A stretch of 64,000 nucleotides of DNA from Arthrobacter sp. N199823 (GCF_002929705.1 NZ_PJIN01000001.1:248001-312000); one strand, 5' to 3'. Shown: positions 34,630 through 43,814, counted from the first letter of the stretch. Numbers and translations are program-made. Notes: generated by a model from the letters alone, not told the origin.

Positions 34630-35379
34630 TCATGGGCTGCCTGTCGTCGAACCAAGACCGCCAGTCTTCACTTTCGACTCGGCTGATGTCACAGGAGACA
34701 AAATACTAGATGCGCTTCGGCGCCTGAGGTCGAGCCGGGGGATCTGAAATACGCAAGCTCCCTGAGCAGCGAAGCGCGTAGATAGATAGCTCCCGTCCTG
34801 GGGCCGCTCGTGCCCTTTCTTGGACTCAGCCATGTGCCAAATATGCATAGGGACGGTGACCGACGTCAAAGTGGGGCTAGCAGCAGAAGTTGGCCGACAT
34901 TGAGTCCATCGTTAGTAAACAGGGGGAACACACTCCACCGAACAGCACGCAGCTTGCATTCCGAGAGGCAGAGGCCTCGGCTGTTACTTTAGCCAGCGAC
35001 ACGTTCACAGTTGCCTGAACATCAACTGCATTCATGGATCGGCGACCGCAACCAACTACCTGCAAATCAGATACAAACCCGGCCCCGTGTACGGCATTCG
35101 CCTTTGTCATACCCGCCGCATAGCTTGGCTTGGTGAACACTTTTGATGGGGAAAACTCGCCGGCGGCGAAATCCGAATCATGGCAAAGGGCACCGCGGAC
35201 ATTTCGGTCGGCGCCAAGGTGTCAGACGAAGACTGTACAGGCGAATTGGGTGGGTAGGTTTTCTTGGTTCCAGCAGGCCTAGTCACCAGGCCCCAGTGGT
35301 TGGATTTCGTCATCTACTGTCGCGTAACTTCTCCCCGTGCCACAGTGGACGTGTACCCCGCTTCCATAGGAGATCAGCC
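34630..35379. other. 750-base region without a credible gene
   Basis: Two minus-strand frames (34630-34869 and 34877-35140) lack a recognisable product. On the plus strand a frame from about 35156 to the TAG at 35255-35257 includes MAKGTADISVGAKVSDEDC and looks like the end of a degraded beta-rich protein. The stretch therefore probably holds gene remnants plus the promoter of the gene at 35380. Confidence 0.4.
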
Positions 35380-36168
35380 GTGAGCATTCGTGAAAACACC
35401 AACCGTCGACTCAAAGTAGTACTGGACATCATGGCCGCCGGATCGTGGCTGGACTCCAAGCCCAACGGGGGAGAGGTCCTGGCCGAGGCCGCCAAGCGTA
35501 TTCCGTTCTCCAAGGAAGAATCCGAGCTTCTCAGCGGCGGCATTCCCCGTGGACACAAGAACCTCACCAAAGCTACGGCGGATCTGGTCAAGGCCGGCTG
35601 GATGACCAAGGGTCGGGGTGGTTGGGAGATCACTGACAACGGGCTGCGCGCCACCGTTGCCTTCGACACCGCTGACAAGCTGGCAGAGGCATTGAGCAAC
35701 GGTACTTTGATCCCCGCTGGCACCCCGCTGCCCGAGCAGACCATTGAAAAGCCAACGGCTAAGAAGTCCGCCGCAAAAAAGGCTCCAGCCAAGAAACCGT
35801 CCACCAAAGCAACCACGGCCAAGGCCAGCGAGGCGAGCGAAACGGAAGCGTCCGGCGTCGTACAGGCCGAGCAGCCGGCAGCGGTGGCTCTGGCCGGGAC
35901 CTTCGGCGAAGCGCTCGGTGCGGCTAACTGGGATCCCAGCCACTCCAACGTCCAGATGCAGCTGGACTCTACTGCTGGCGTTTGGCAGCTATCTGCCGAG
36001 CTCCCTGCCGGGCAATACAGCTACAAGGCTGTGCTGAACGGCAACTGGGATGAGAACTATGGTGCCTTTGGTCTGCTGGATGGTGCCAACCACGAGTTCG
36101 CCCACGCCGGTGGACCGGTGACTTTCCACTTCAACCACGCCACGAAGGACGTACTGCGCGGCGAGTAA
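35380..36168 (+). CDS. Winged-helix protein fused to an X25-type carbohydrate-binding domain
   Basis: 262 residues from GTG 35380 (AGGAGA six bases upstream). Residues 1-95 resemble the Mrr-N-like winged helix (LKVVLDIMAAGSWLDSKPNGGEVL, NLTKATADLVKAGWMTKGRGGWEITDNG). Residues about 120-150 are a Lys/Ala/Pro repeat linker as in DNA-binding tails. The C-terminal 95 residues match the pullulanase X25 (CBM48/E-set-like) pattern: GTFGEALGAANWDPS, LPAGQYSYKAVLNGNWDENYG. No signal peptide is present, so both ends face the cytoplasm. A DNA-binding protein sensing glycogen or an oligosaccharide is conceivable; this is inference. Confidence 0.8.
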   Translation: MSIRENTNRRLKVVLDIMAAGSWLDSKPNGGEVLAEAAKRIPFSKEESELLSGGIPRGHKNLTKATADLVKAGWMTKGRGGWEITDNGLRATVAFDTADKLAEALSNGTLIPAGTPLPEQTIEKPTAKKSAAKKAPAKKPSTKATTAKASEASETEASGVVQAEQPAAVALAGTFGEALGAANWDPSHSNVQMQLDSTAGVWQLSAELPAGQYSYKAVLNGNWDENYGAFGLLDGANHEFAHAGGPVTFHFNHATKDVLRGE

Positions 36169-36221
36169 AAGGCGGCAGCCCGCCAGGAGCGATTCACCGA
36201 GCGGCAGCTAACTTGCAGCAG

Positions 36222-38732
36222 CTACCTTGCGGCGGAGCCGTTGCGACGCCGCAAGGCAGCGGCCAAGTAGGTGGCAGTGCGGCTCTGCGGGACACCCGCT
36301 ACTTCCTCAGGTGTACCAGCAGCCATGATGCGGCCGCCGTCGGCTCCACCTGACGGTCCAAGGTCAATGACCCAATCGGCGGAAGCCACCACGTCCATAT
36401 CGTGTTCAACCACCACGACTGTGTTTCCGGCCTCGACCAAGCGGTTGAGCTGATGCAGCAGTAACTGCACATCGGCCGGATGCAGGCCGGTGGTCGGTTC
36501 ATCTAGCAAATAGAGGCAATGGCCGCGCCGGGGCCGCTGCAGCTCGGTCGCCAGCTTGATCCGCTGGGCCTCACCACCGGACAGCTCGGTGGCAGGCTGC
36601 CCAAGCCGCAGATAACCCAAGCCCACTTCGCGCAGGGCCGCTAGGCTTCGCACCGCCGACGGAATGTCCTCCAACACCTCAGCTGCCGCATCCACCGTCA
36701 GCCGGAGAACCTCGGCAATGGTTTTCCCGCGGTACTTCACTGTGAGCGTCTCTTCATTGAAGCGGGAACCGTGGCACGCCGGACACGGTCCGTAACTACC
36801 TGGCAGAAACAAAAGCTCCACGGCGACCGAGCCCTCGCCCAAGCAAGTTTCACAGCGCCCGCCCGCAACATTGAAGGAAAATCTAGCCGCTGTGAATCCC
36901 TTAGCCCGGGCTTCGGGCACCGCAGCAAACTCACGACGGACGGCGTCGAACATCCCGGTGTACGTGGCCAGATTTGACCGTGGAGTCCGGCCAATAGGCC
37001 GTTGGTCCACCTGAACCACTCGATCAACCCCATCAAAGCCTGCACGTGTCACACTCGCGGCAAGTCCTTGATCGTCGGCATCGGTCTGCCCGCCAGCAGC
37101 GCTGTTGAGAACCTGCAACAGCGTGGATTTCCCGGAGCCGGAAACTCCCGTGAGAGCCACCAACGCGTGCTGCGGCACCCGAGCCTCAAGCTCCTGCAAA
37201 TTGTGTTTGGTGATGCCCCGCAACTCCAACCATCCGCCAGGGGCCCGCCTCGCGTCCGTGGTCGCAGCGGACTGCGTTGACAGTGGCGCAGCGGGGGATA
37301 GCTCGCCCAGCAGAAATGGTCGCGTCAGCGACTCTGCAACATCGGCAAGTCCCTCCACGGGCCCGCTATAGACAACATGCCCACCCTGTTCCCCGGCCAG
37401 CGGGCCTACATCCACCAGCCAGTCCGCCCTACGCACCATGTCCATATTGTGCTCCACGATGAACACCGTGTTCCCTGTTGTTTTGAGCTGTTCCAGTACT
37501 TCCAGGAGTGGTTCCGCGTCAGCCGGATGCAGGCCCGCGGAGGGTTCATCCAGCACATAGATGACACCGAACAGGCCAGAGCGCAATTGTGTGGCGATCC
37601 GCAGTCGTTGCATTTCCCCCGGGGAAAGCGTTGGCGTGCTGCGTCCCAGGCTCAGATATCCCAAACCCAAGTTCAGCAGCACGGCAATGCGGTGATTTAG
37701 ATCCTGTGCGATTGCCGCGGCGACAGCTTCACGGCTGCCGTCCTCTCCCACTGGGCCCGAGCTGAGGTTCTCCAGAGTGGCGGAAAGTTCCGTTAGCGGC
37801 AAGGCGTTCATGGCGGAAATAGTGCGACCCGCCACTGTGACCGCCAGCGCTTCAGGCTTCAGCCCGCTCCCGCCGCAGACTGGGCAAGGACCCGAATGCA
37901 TAAACGCTAATGCCTGCTCACGCATGGGTGCACTCTTGGAATTGGCCAGGGTGTGCAGCACGTGACTGCGGGCGCTCCAAAATTTGCCCTTGTAGGGTTT
38001 CGCCACCCGATCCCTTTGCGGCGTCACTTCCACAACAGGCTGTTCTTCAGTGAACAAGATCCAGTCACGTTCGCTCTTTGGCAGCTTCTTCCAGGGACGG
38101 TCGACGTCGTAGCCTAAGTGCGTGAGGATGTCCCGCAGGTTTTTCCCTTGCCATGCGCGTGGCCATGCTGCAATGGCACCGTCCCTGATGGAGAGATTGG
38201 GATCAGGTACCAGCAACTCCTCGGTGACCGTATGGGCTGTGCCCAAGCCGTGGCACACGGGGCAGGCTCCGGCCACAGTGTTGGGCGAGAACGAATCCGA
38301 GTACAGGATGCCGGCGCCTTCCGGATAGTCGCCCGCTCTGGAGAACAGCATGCGCAGCGAGTTCGACAGTGTTGTCACGGTTCCCACAGAAGAGCGCGTG
38401 CTGGGACTGCCGCGTCGCTGCGCCATGGCAACTGCCGGGGGAAGCCCTGAGATTGATTCCACATGAGGCGTATTACCTTGTTGGATGAGCCGACGGGCAT
38501 ACGGTGCCACCGACTCAAAGAAGCGACGTTGGGCTTCAGCGAAGATGGTGCCGAAGGCCAAGGAGGATTTGCCGCTCCCGGAAATACCGGTAAATGCGAC
38601 GATGGCATCTCGAGGAACATCCACATCTACGTTCTTGAGGTTGTTCTCGCGGGCGCCGCGCACCTGTAGAAAACCTGCGCGTTCCTTGTTCGTTGTCATC
38701 AAGTGCATGTCTGATTCGTGGTGAAGAGCCAT
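36222..38732 (-). CDS. UvrA-like ABC ATPase (UvrA paralog)
   Basis: About 836 residues; housekeeping UvrA is near 950, so this is the shorter UvrA2-like class linked with DNA-damage or drug tolerance. Both ATPase cores are present: GISGSGKSS with [15 protein letters not shown] and [11 protein letters not shown] with [15 protein letters not shown], each with a DEP(S/T)(A/T)GLHPAD Walker B. Zinc sites are visible as [16 protein letters not shown] and CETCLGEG...CPACHG. The UvrB-binding region is reduced. ATG 38732 is chosen among several in-frame starts; 38708 or 38699 fit the homologous start equally well. Stand-alone gene, divergent from the methyltransferase. Confidence 0.88.
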   Translation of the reverse strand: MALHHESDMHLMTTNKERAGFLQVRGARENNLKNVDVDVPRDAIVAFTGISGSGKSSLAFGTIFAEAQRRFFESVAPYARRLIQQGNTPHVESISGLPPAVAMAQRRGSPSTRSSVGTVTTLSNSLRMLFSRAGDYPEGAGILYSDSFSPNTVAGACPVCHGLGTAHTVTEELLVPDPNLSIRDGAIAAWPRAWQGKNLRDILTHLGYDVDRPWKKLPKSERDWILFTEEQPVVEVTPQRDRVAKPYKGKFWSARSHVLHTLANSKSAPMREQALAFMHSGPCPVCGGSGLKPEALAVTVAGRTISAMNALPLTELSATLENLSSGPVGEDGSREAVAAAIAQDLNHRIAVLLNLGLGYLSLGRSTPTLSPGEMQRLRIATQLRSGLFGVIYVLDEPSAGLHPADAEPLLEVLEQLKTTGNTVFIVEHNMDMVRRADWLVDVGPLAGEQGGHVVYSGPVEGLADVAESLTRPFLLGELSPAAPLSTQSAATTDARRAPGGWLELRGITKHNLQELEARVPQHALVALTGVSGSGKSTLLQVLNSAAGGQTDADDQGLAASVTRAGFDGVDRVVQVDQRPIGRTPRSNLATYTGMFDAVRREFAAVPEARAKGFTAARFSFNVAGGRCETCLGEGSVAVELLFLPGSYGPCPACHGSRFNEETLTVKYRGKTIAEVLRLTVDAAAEVLEDIPSAVRSLAALREVGLGYLRLGQPATELSGGEAQRIKLATELQRPRRGHCLYLLDEPTTGLHPADVQLLLHQLNRLVEAGNTVVVVEHDMDVVASADWVIDLGPSGGADGGRIMAAGTPEEVAGVPQSRTATYLAAALRRRNGSAAR

Positions 38733-38929
38733 CCTTCGACCATAGACCGAATCTCGTAGCTGCGCTGTGGCCTGTGGCATGTTGTGGCTGCCGTGCATTC
38801 AACAATGCGTCACCTTTTAGGGAGCGACCGAGCCTGAACCGTGGGCTAGAACATGCGTCAAAGTCCAGGGCGCGTCACCGAGGGAGGTAGCGTTTCGCCG
38901 CAGGCGCGCAGCACCGCTAGCCTTGAAGC

Positions 38930-39898
38930 ATGACAACCGATGCGAGCGATTCCACCCTGAGCCCCGCCTCGGCGACAAAGCATGTCAGCGCCTGGCATGC
39001 GGAGGGTGGAAACCTGGTGGCTGAGGGTGACAATCTCAGCTTCCTGCGGACGCTTCCGGATGAAAGCTTCCGGCTCATCTACATCGATCCGCCGTTCAAT
39101 ACCGGCAAGGTCCAAGCCCGCAACAACATGACAAACGTGCGCAGCGAAACCGGCTCACGCGTGGGGTTTCAGGGCCGCAGCTACGAGACCATCAAGGGCC
39201 TGACGCTCAGCTACAACGATTCCTTTGGCGACTACTGGGAGTTCCTGGAACCCCGGCTTGAAGAGGCCTGGCGTCTACTCAAGGACGACGGCACACTCTA
39301 CCTGCACCTCGATTACCGCGAGGTCCATTACGCCAAGGTCCTGTTGGACGCACTCTTTGGTCGCGAATGCTTCCTGAACGAAATCATTTGGGCCTACGAC
39401 TACGGTGCCCGCTCCAAAAAGCGCTGGCCTGCCAAGCATGACAACATCTTGGTCTACGTTAAAAACCCCAAGACTTACTACTTCAATAGCGCCGAAGTGG
39501 ACCGCGAACCGTACATGGCTCCCGGGCTGGTGACTCCCGAAAAGGTAGCGCTGGGCAAGCTGCCTACCGATACTTGGTGGCATACGATCGTCTCACCCAA
39601 CGGGCGCGAAAAGACGGGGTACCCCACGCAGAAGCCTGTCGGCATTCTGCGCCGCATCATCTCCGCCAGTACCGAACGTGGTGACTGGGTACTGGACTTC
39701 TTCGGAGGCAGCGGCACTACCGGAGCCGCAGCTCTGGAACTTGAACGCCACTTCGTCATGGTGGACCAAAACCCGGAGGCGATCGAGGTCATGCGGACTC
39801 GCCTAGACCCTGAGCAGGTCACCTTCATCAAGCATGAGGCCATTGCGGCGATCCCAGCCGTTCAGCAGGAAGCCGCTACAGAGATCCCAGCGGGATAA
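38930..39898 (+). CDS. Orphan site-specific DNA methyltransferase (N6-A or N4-C)
   Basis: 322 residues, beta-class order: motif IV DPPF (53-56) precedes motif X TQKP (233-236) and the AdoMet-binding motif I FFGGSGTTG (257-265). It resembles the N6_N4_Mtase family. The target-recognition region (about 60-200) is short. No cognate endonuclease adjoins it; the HNH enzyme lies 4.3 kb away. Orphan methyltransferases of this type are frequent in actinobacteria and may act in regulation or self-marking. ATG 38930 was chosen as the first in-frame start. Its last 23 bases overlap the convergent small membrane-protein gene. Confidence 0.9.
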   Translation: MTTDASDSTLSPASATKHVSAWHAEGGNLVAEGDNLSFLRTLPDESFRLIYIDPPFNTGKVQARNNMTNVRSETGSRVGFQGRSYETIKGLTLSYNDSFGDYWEFLEPRLEEAWRLLKDDGTLYLHLDYREVHYAKVLLDALFGRECFLNEIIWAYDYGARSKKRWPAKHDNILVYVKNPKTYYFNSAEVDREPYMAPGLVTPEKVALGKLPTDTWWHTIVSPNGREKTGYPTQKPVGILRRIISASTERGDWVLDFFGGSGTTGAAALELERHFVMVDQNPEAIEVMRTRLDPEQVTFIKHEAIAAIPAVQQEAATEIPAG

Positions 39899-40274
39899 AC
39901 CACTCCACGGCGAGGTAGATACACGCGCCGATAGTCACAACTCCGGTGAGGCACGCCGCGATCCAGAGTGACCGGCGTCGTGCCTTCACGGCAAGACCCA
40001 GCAGGAGCGGGAACGCGAGCATGGCCAGCGTGGCCAGGAAACCCAGAAGACCCAGAGCAATGGCTGGTGTCGTGGTTCCGGAACCCGACGCTCCCGTCAT
40101 GATGATGAACGAGACCAAGGCCAGAATAATGGCGGGATAAGCCAGCGAAGCCCAGCCCACGATCGCAATGACAATGCCCAACCACGGTGGGCGATGCGGC
40201 TTCGGGGATGCGGCCGACTGAGCCACAGAGGTGGCCAAACGCTGGGACGGGATCTCACGATGAGGGCGGGGCAT
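39876..40274 (-). CDS. Small membrane protein, family A, copy 1
   Basis: 132 residues. A polar, Ser/Arg/Pro-rich N-terminus (about 30 residues) precedes three to four hydrophobic helices: WLGIVIAIVGWASLAYPAIILALVSFIIM, AIALGLLGFLATLAMLAFPLLLGLAV, RRSLWIAACLTGVVTIGACIYLAV. It resembles the proteins at 42958-43347 and 43449-43814 in length, helix layout and the (L/M)W(I/R)AA(I/C/F) motif, so it is one of a local family. Function unknown. It overlaps the end of the methyltransferase gene by 23 bases in antiparallel arrangement. Confidence 0.7.
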   Translation of the reverse strand: MPRPHREIPSQRLATSVAQSAASPKPHRPPWLGIVIAIVGWASLAYPAIILALVSFIIMTGASGSGTTTPAIALGLLGFLATLAMLAFPLLLGLAVKARRRSLWIAACLTGVVTIGACIYLAVEWFIPLGSL

Positions 40275-40375
40275 GAACTTATTCTGGCACGTACTGCTGG
40301 GCGCGGGCTGTGCCTCACATTTCTACCGGCTTTAGAGGTGGAGCCGGGAATGGTCTGAATCGAAAGCGTGAGTTT

Positions 40376-40665
40376 TTAGAACATTCCAGTACCCAGAGTG
40401 AAGGAAGCAATCGCGGCCGGAATGACGACGAGTGCTCCGAGCAGCCACAAGCCGCCCCTCTTCCTGTAGAGGGAAAAACCCAAAATGACGGGGGCGTGCA
40501 CCGCTGAGGCTGTTCCAAATATGGCTGGTAAGGAGTCAGAGAAATTGGTGGTGCCGCTGGCTTCGGGGCCCACTTGTGCAGCAATGATGGCAAAGGCGCC
40601 AATGACTAAAGCCGCAGGCATGAGGAGCACCCAACGGACCACAGTTAGGACAATGGCCCAGCCGC
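40376..40665 (-). pseudogene. Small membrane protein, family A, N-terminally truncated
   Basis: The minus-strand frame ending at TAA 40376 encodes a family A-type body (TVVRWVLLMPAALVIGAFAII, IFGTASAVHAPVILGFSLYRKRGGLWLLGALVVIPA), but the polar N-terminus and its start are missing. Upstream of about 40665 the sequence turns into a stretch with a 15-base direct repeat and then a fragment of another copy. Truncated and probably not expressed. Confidence 0.6.
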
Positions 40666-40703
40666 AGGATCTGCACCCCGATGCCAGACTGGCTGGGCCA
40701 AAT

Positions 40704-40750
40704 GTGATGCGGCGTTGGAGGAAAGACGCCTTTAAGTGATGCGGCGTTGG
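40704..40750. repeat. 15-base direct repeat pair
   Basis: GTGATGCGGCGTTGG occurs at 40704-40718 and again at 40736-40750, 32 bases apart (start to start). It lies between the truncated gene and the fragment at 40762 and may mark a past deletion or insertion event. Confidence 0.7.
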
Positions 40751-40761
40751 GGTTTGGCTGA

Positions 40762-40879
40762 ATAGCCGAGGTTGCTGAGTCAGTGGAATGCAAAGTACAA
40801 AACCATGCAGACCGTGGGGATGCCGGTGACGAGAGCGGCCCGCCACATGGCCTTTTCCTTGAAGCGGACGGCCTGACCC
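40762..40879 (-). pseudogene. 3' fragment of a family A membrane-protein gene
   Basis: About 118 bases align with the 3' end of the gene at 43449-43814 (43449-43566) at roughly 80-85 percent by eye. In the right frame it encodes GQAVRFKEKAMWRAALVTG...CMVLYFAFH, then an in-frame TGA where the intact copy has TGG, then LSNLG. The similarity stops abruptly after GGCCTGACCC on the right side, which is a recombination junction with the following gene. Confidence 0.8.
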
Positions 40880-41499
40880 TCATCATCTCGTTGCGTAAGC
40901 GTTCGAAAGCACGCGGTATGTCGATTGCCGCGACTGTGATCTCGGTTGTTTCCCTGATCGGTGTACTTGCCTCGCAGGCCATGTACTCATCCATTATCGA
41001 GGGCATCGGCAAGTCGATTGAGGAAGGCTCTGACGGTGTTGTTGATGTGGCCCCAAAGGACCAGAAGAAGGCCGACGCCGAAGCTCTCTCCTTGGGTGTG
41101 TCCGGCAATGTGGGTTCCGAATATGAGGTGACGGTCAAGAGCGTCAACCTCAATGCAGCTGATGCTATCGTTGCAGCCAATGAGTACAACGGGCCAGCCA
41201 AGGACCAATACGTCCTGATTGATGTTGCGGTCAAGTACGTCGGTGCCGAAGAGGGCAATCCATGGATCGACCTAGGTGTGAAGCTGGTTGGCATTGACGC
41301 CCGTCAGTATTCGTCCACCACCTGCACCGCCATGTTGGAGAAATCAGGGACCTCCGTTCCGACCTTGGAAAATGGTGGAACCGGGGAATACCAAGTGTGC
41401 ATGGATGTGCCAGCCTCAGCCCTTGAAGGCGCCAAGATCTTTGTTGATCCCACATTCTCATTCAAGGACAACCAGCGGGTGTACTGGAACTCGAAGTAA
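40880..41499 (+). pseudogene. DUF4352-like protein, 5'-truncated
   Basis: Starting in the middle of a helix (TLIISLRKRSKARGMSIAATVISVVSLIGVLASQAM) the frame encodes the C-terminal part of a DUF4352-like protein: VTVKSVNLNAADAIVAANEYNGP parallels VVVNSVTLAATDAVIAANSFNEP of the gene at 29336. The N-terminal lead and first helices are lost; upstream sequence belongs to the antisense family A fragment. ATG 40918 could still yield a 193-residue protein with one membrane helix, so residual function is possible. It ends before the terminator at 41612. Confidence 0.7.
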
Positions 41500-41611
41500 C
41501 AGCAAAGCTCCATTGCAGGGGCTTGCGGGCTGGTTCCTAGAGTCGGCCCGCAAGTTTTCCACCTCAGGCATTGACGCCACACCTGAACGCCTGCAACACT
41601 TGTACTAGAGC

Positions 41612-41643
41612 AATCCCCGCACCCGTTGGTGTGGGGAATTTTG
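41612..41643 (+). terminator. Rho-independent terminator
   Basis: AATCCCCGCACC and GGTGTGGGGAATT pair (one G-T) around CGTT, followed by TTT. It lies 113 bases after the truncated DUF4352-like gene. Confidence 0.8.
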
Positions 41644-41795
41644 CGTATCTGAGCCGATTTTAATTAGCCCAGATCAGAGTCCGTACTAATAAGTTCATAA
41701 CCAATTGCGCCAGGTAAATAACGTCCTGAAATAGCGCAACTCTAATCGCCGTCACGGAAACGTGGCGGCTTCAACTGTTAACAGGGGCAATTATT

Positions 41796-42395
41796 ATGTT
41801 GAAAATAGCAGTCTTCCTTGATTATTCAAACGTTCATTTGCTGGGTCATGACCTCTACTCACCAAACCTGAATAGATGGACCACTCACATTGATCCACGG
41901 CTTATAGCTGACCGAATAGTGGAGCTAACGGCAATCGGGTCAGAACTGGAGCGTGTGCATCTGTTTCGCGGCAGTCCGGACTTTCAGCGGGATCCTGAAG
42001 CCGCCAAGCTCTTCCGCGAGGAACAGCTGCGCTGGGGCACGGACCCAAAGGTTGCGGCTCGCTACGAGCCAATGCTCTATGGATGTGGCAGGGACGTGCC
42101 GAAGGAGTCCGGTGTGGATATGCGGCTTGGTCTGGACCTAGTTGACGCCGCCCGGTCCCACGCTTTCGACAAGATAGTGCTTTTCTCCGGGGACAGTGAT
42201 CTGGTGCCAGCTGTTGAAGAGGTCATGAAGACCACCACGCCACTTGAGCTTGCTGCCTGGTCCGATGGCAACGAAATGCCAGGAAACGTTCTGACGGAAA
42301 TCTGCCGCAGGAAAAGATTCCGCTTGTGGACGCACCGGCTAAACGATGAGGACTTCTGGTCCTGCCAGGACCGTCCGCTCCGAACCGCGGCTTAG
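41796..42395 (+). CDS. NYN-domain (PIN-like) ribonuclease candidate
   Basis: 199 residues. The family set is complete: Asp9 (FLDYSN), Asp108 (ESGVDMRLGLDLV), Asp133 and Asp135 (LFSGDSDLVPAV). NYN/LabA-type proteins are PIN-fold nucleases thought to cut RNA. Upstream (41640-41795) the DNA is AT-richer than its surroundings. The BRCT-like gene starts 26 bases after the stop, so the two form an operon. It is flanked on both sides by decaying membrane-protein genes, which suggests a mobile or variable locus. Confidence 0.85.
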   Translation: MLKIAVFLDYSNVHLLGHDLYSPNLNRWTTHIDPRLIADRIVELTAIGSELERVHLFRGSPDFQRDPEAAKLFREEQLRWGTDPKVAARYEPMLYGCGRDVPKESGVDMRLGLDLVDAARSHAFDKIVLFSGDSDLVPAVEEVMKTTTPLELAAWSDGNEMPGNVLTEICRRKRFRLWTHRLNDEDFWSCQDRPLRTAA

Positions 42396-42420
42396 AAGCA
42401 ATCGAAAGGGACTGACTAAC

Positions 42421-42780
42421 ATGAAGAAGCAACGAACAGCATGCCCAGGGCACGTCAGCACACTGCTAGGGCAAGTGGCCATTGCGACAGGCAAGGTATC
42501 CATCCGTGGAGAACACGAACACCGGGACATCGTTCACATCCTGATGGAGCAAGCAGGGGCAAGGGTGACGACCAAGATGTCTGGACAGATTTCACTGCTG
42601 ATCCACGGCGACCTGAGTGGGCAGGTGGTTGTGGACCTAGCTCGGGAATACAGTCAAAAGATCCTAGACGTTCTCGACGAAGACAAAACAGGCCACCATG
42701 TCTGTGTTGTCTCGTCCCTTGGCCTCTCCGAGTTGCTGGAGGGGAGGGCGGCTCCATGCCTGCACGACCACATTGTCTGA
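42421..42780 (+). CDS. BRCT-like domain protein paired with the NYN protein
   Basis: 119 residues from ATG 42421 (GAAAGGGACTG upstream). Almost the whole chain is a single BRCT-like domain: GQVAIATGKVSIRGEHEHRDIVHILMEQAGARVTTKMSGQISLLIHGDLSG has the G-x-T-G, Arg/Glu, GA(R/K)V and LL(I/V)xGD landmarks. BRCT domains bind DNA ends or phosphopeptides; stand-alone bacterial ones are rare outside DNA ligase. Pairing with a NYN nuclease suggests that it targets or restrains that enzyme, which is inference. Confidence 0.6.
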   Translation: MKKQRTACPGHVSTLLGQVAIATGKVSIRGEHEHRDIVHILMEQAGARVTTKMSGQISLLIHGDLSGQVVVDLAREYSQKILDVLDEDKTGHHVCVVSSLGLSELLEGRAAPCLHDHIV

Positions 42781-42957
42781 CCCTGAGTACGCGGGGTCTG
42801 GTTCCTTGACATCTGATACCGCGGGGAAGCAGACCGCCCCGACGAGCCAAATGCTCACTGGGGCGTCTCATGGTGGGGCGGTGGGACGGGATCTCATTGT
42901 GGGGCGGGGCATGCTTAAGTTTCGAGCACGCGTGGCTGAAGCAAGCCTGTCAGATCG

Positions 42958-43347
42958 CTAGGCTGGTAGTTTAATGTAGATCATGACGGCCACCACCAGT
43001 GCGGGTGCCGCTGTGCAGATGGCTGCTATCCACAAGCCCAGTTTGCGGAAGATGAATGCCAAGGCCATCAGGGCAGGGCTGGCGACCATACACAAGATTC
43101 CTGCAACACAGAGGAATACAAAGAAACCAGCGCCTTCGTGACCGCCGCCCAAACCGGGGCCGCTGGCGGAGTTGAACATGGCGAGAAAAACCAGCACGAT
43201 CATTGGCACCGCAAAAAGACCATACCCAACGACTGCCGTGAGCACGGCCCATAAGGTATTTCGGCGCTTGACCCGAGCCACCGCGGATGCCCGTGCGCCA
43301 GAATTGAGCTGGTGCTGGTCATGAGGTTCATACATCGCTTGGGACAT
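42958..43347 (-). CDS. Small membrane protein, family A, copy 3
   Basis: 129 residues. A polar N-terminus (MSQAMYEPHDQHQL, to about residue 30) is followed by hydrophobic helices TLWAVLTAVVGYGLFAVPMIVLVFLAM, GFFVFLCVAGILCMVASPALMALAFIF and LWIAAICTAAPALVVAVMIYI. The layout equals the copies at 39876 and 43449. ATG 43347 or the internal ATG 43335. Same strand as copy 4, 101 bases apart. Function unknown. Confidence 0.7.
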   Translation of the reverse strand: MSQAMYEPHDQHQLNSGARASAVARVKRRNTLWAVLTAVVGYGLFAVPMIVLVFLAMFNSASGPGLGGGHEGAGFFVFLCVAGILCMVASPALMALAFIFRKLGLWIAAICTAAPALVVAVMIYIKLPA

Positions 43348-43448
43348 AGGAAATCCGCTTTCGTTATTATTATTCCAACAAATGGATTATATCTGTTTCG
43401 GGCCCAAGCCTAGGGGATTTCACGCAGTGCGGTGCATACGAAGCATTC

Positions 43449-43814
43449 TCAGCCCAGGTTACTAAGCCAGCGGAACACAAAGTACAAAACCACGCAGACC
43501 GTGGGGATGCCGGTAATGAAGGCTGCCCGCCACATGGCCTTTTCCTTGAATCTCACGGCCTGACCCAGCAGGTGCGGCGCTGCAATCATGCAGAACAGCA
43601 GCACTGCGCCGGCAAAAATCAGCGCGATCCGGGCAGGAGCTGCCAAGCTCTGGGACGGCTCCATGACAGCAGCAAAAATGAGCACAGACATCAGAATGAT
43701 CGGCACCACCACAACGGCCCAGCCCACGAGCGCAACCACGGTTCCGGCAAGCTGGGAGCGTTCCTGTTGCACACGGTCGCCATGGGCTGGAGTAAGGCTG
43801 GGGTTCTCAGTCAT
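43449..43814 (-). CDS. Small membrane protein, family A, copy 4
   Basis: 121 residues. Polar lead (MTENPSLTPAHGDRVQQER), then helices TVVALVGWAVVVVPIILMSVLIFAAVM, RIALIFAGAVLLFCMIAAPHLLGQAV and MWRAAFITGIPTVCVVLYFVF, ending RWLSNLG. The 3' 118 bases recur as a degraded fragment at 40762-40879. ATG 43814. It is probably the intact parent or sister of that fragment. Function unknown. Confidence 0.72.
   Translation of the reverse strand: MTENPSLTPAHGDRVQQERSQLAGTVVALVGWAVVVVPIILMSVLIFAAVMEPSQSLAAPARIALIFAGAVLLFCMIAAPHLLGQAVRFKEKAMWRAAFITGIPTVCVVLYFVFRWLSNLG

Noticed and set aside
34630-34869. Minus-strand frame of 79 codons
   Set aside because: No family pattern; low support from codon use.
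34877-35140. Minus-strand frame of 87 codons, cysteine-containing
   Set aside because: No ribosome site and no recognisable pattern; the surroundings look like gene remnants. Could be a real small gene if conserved.
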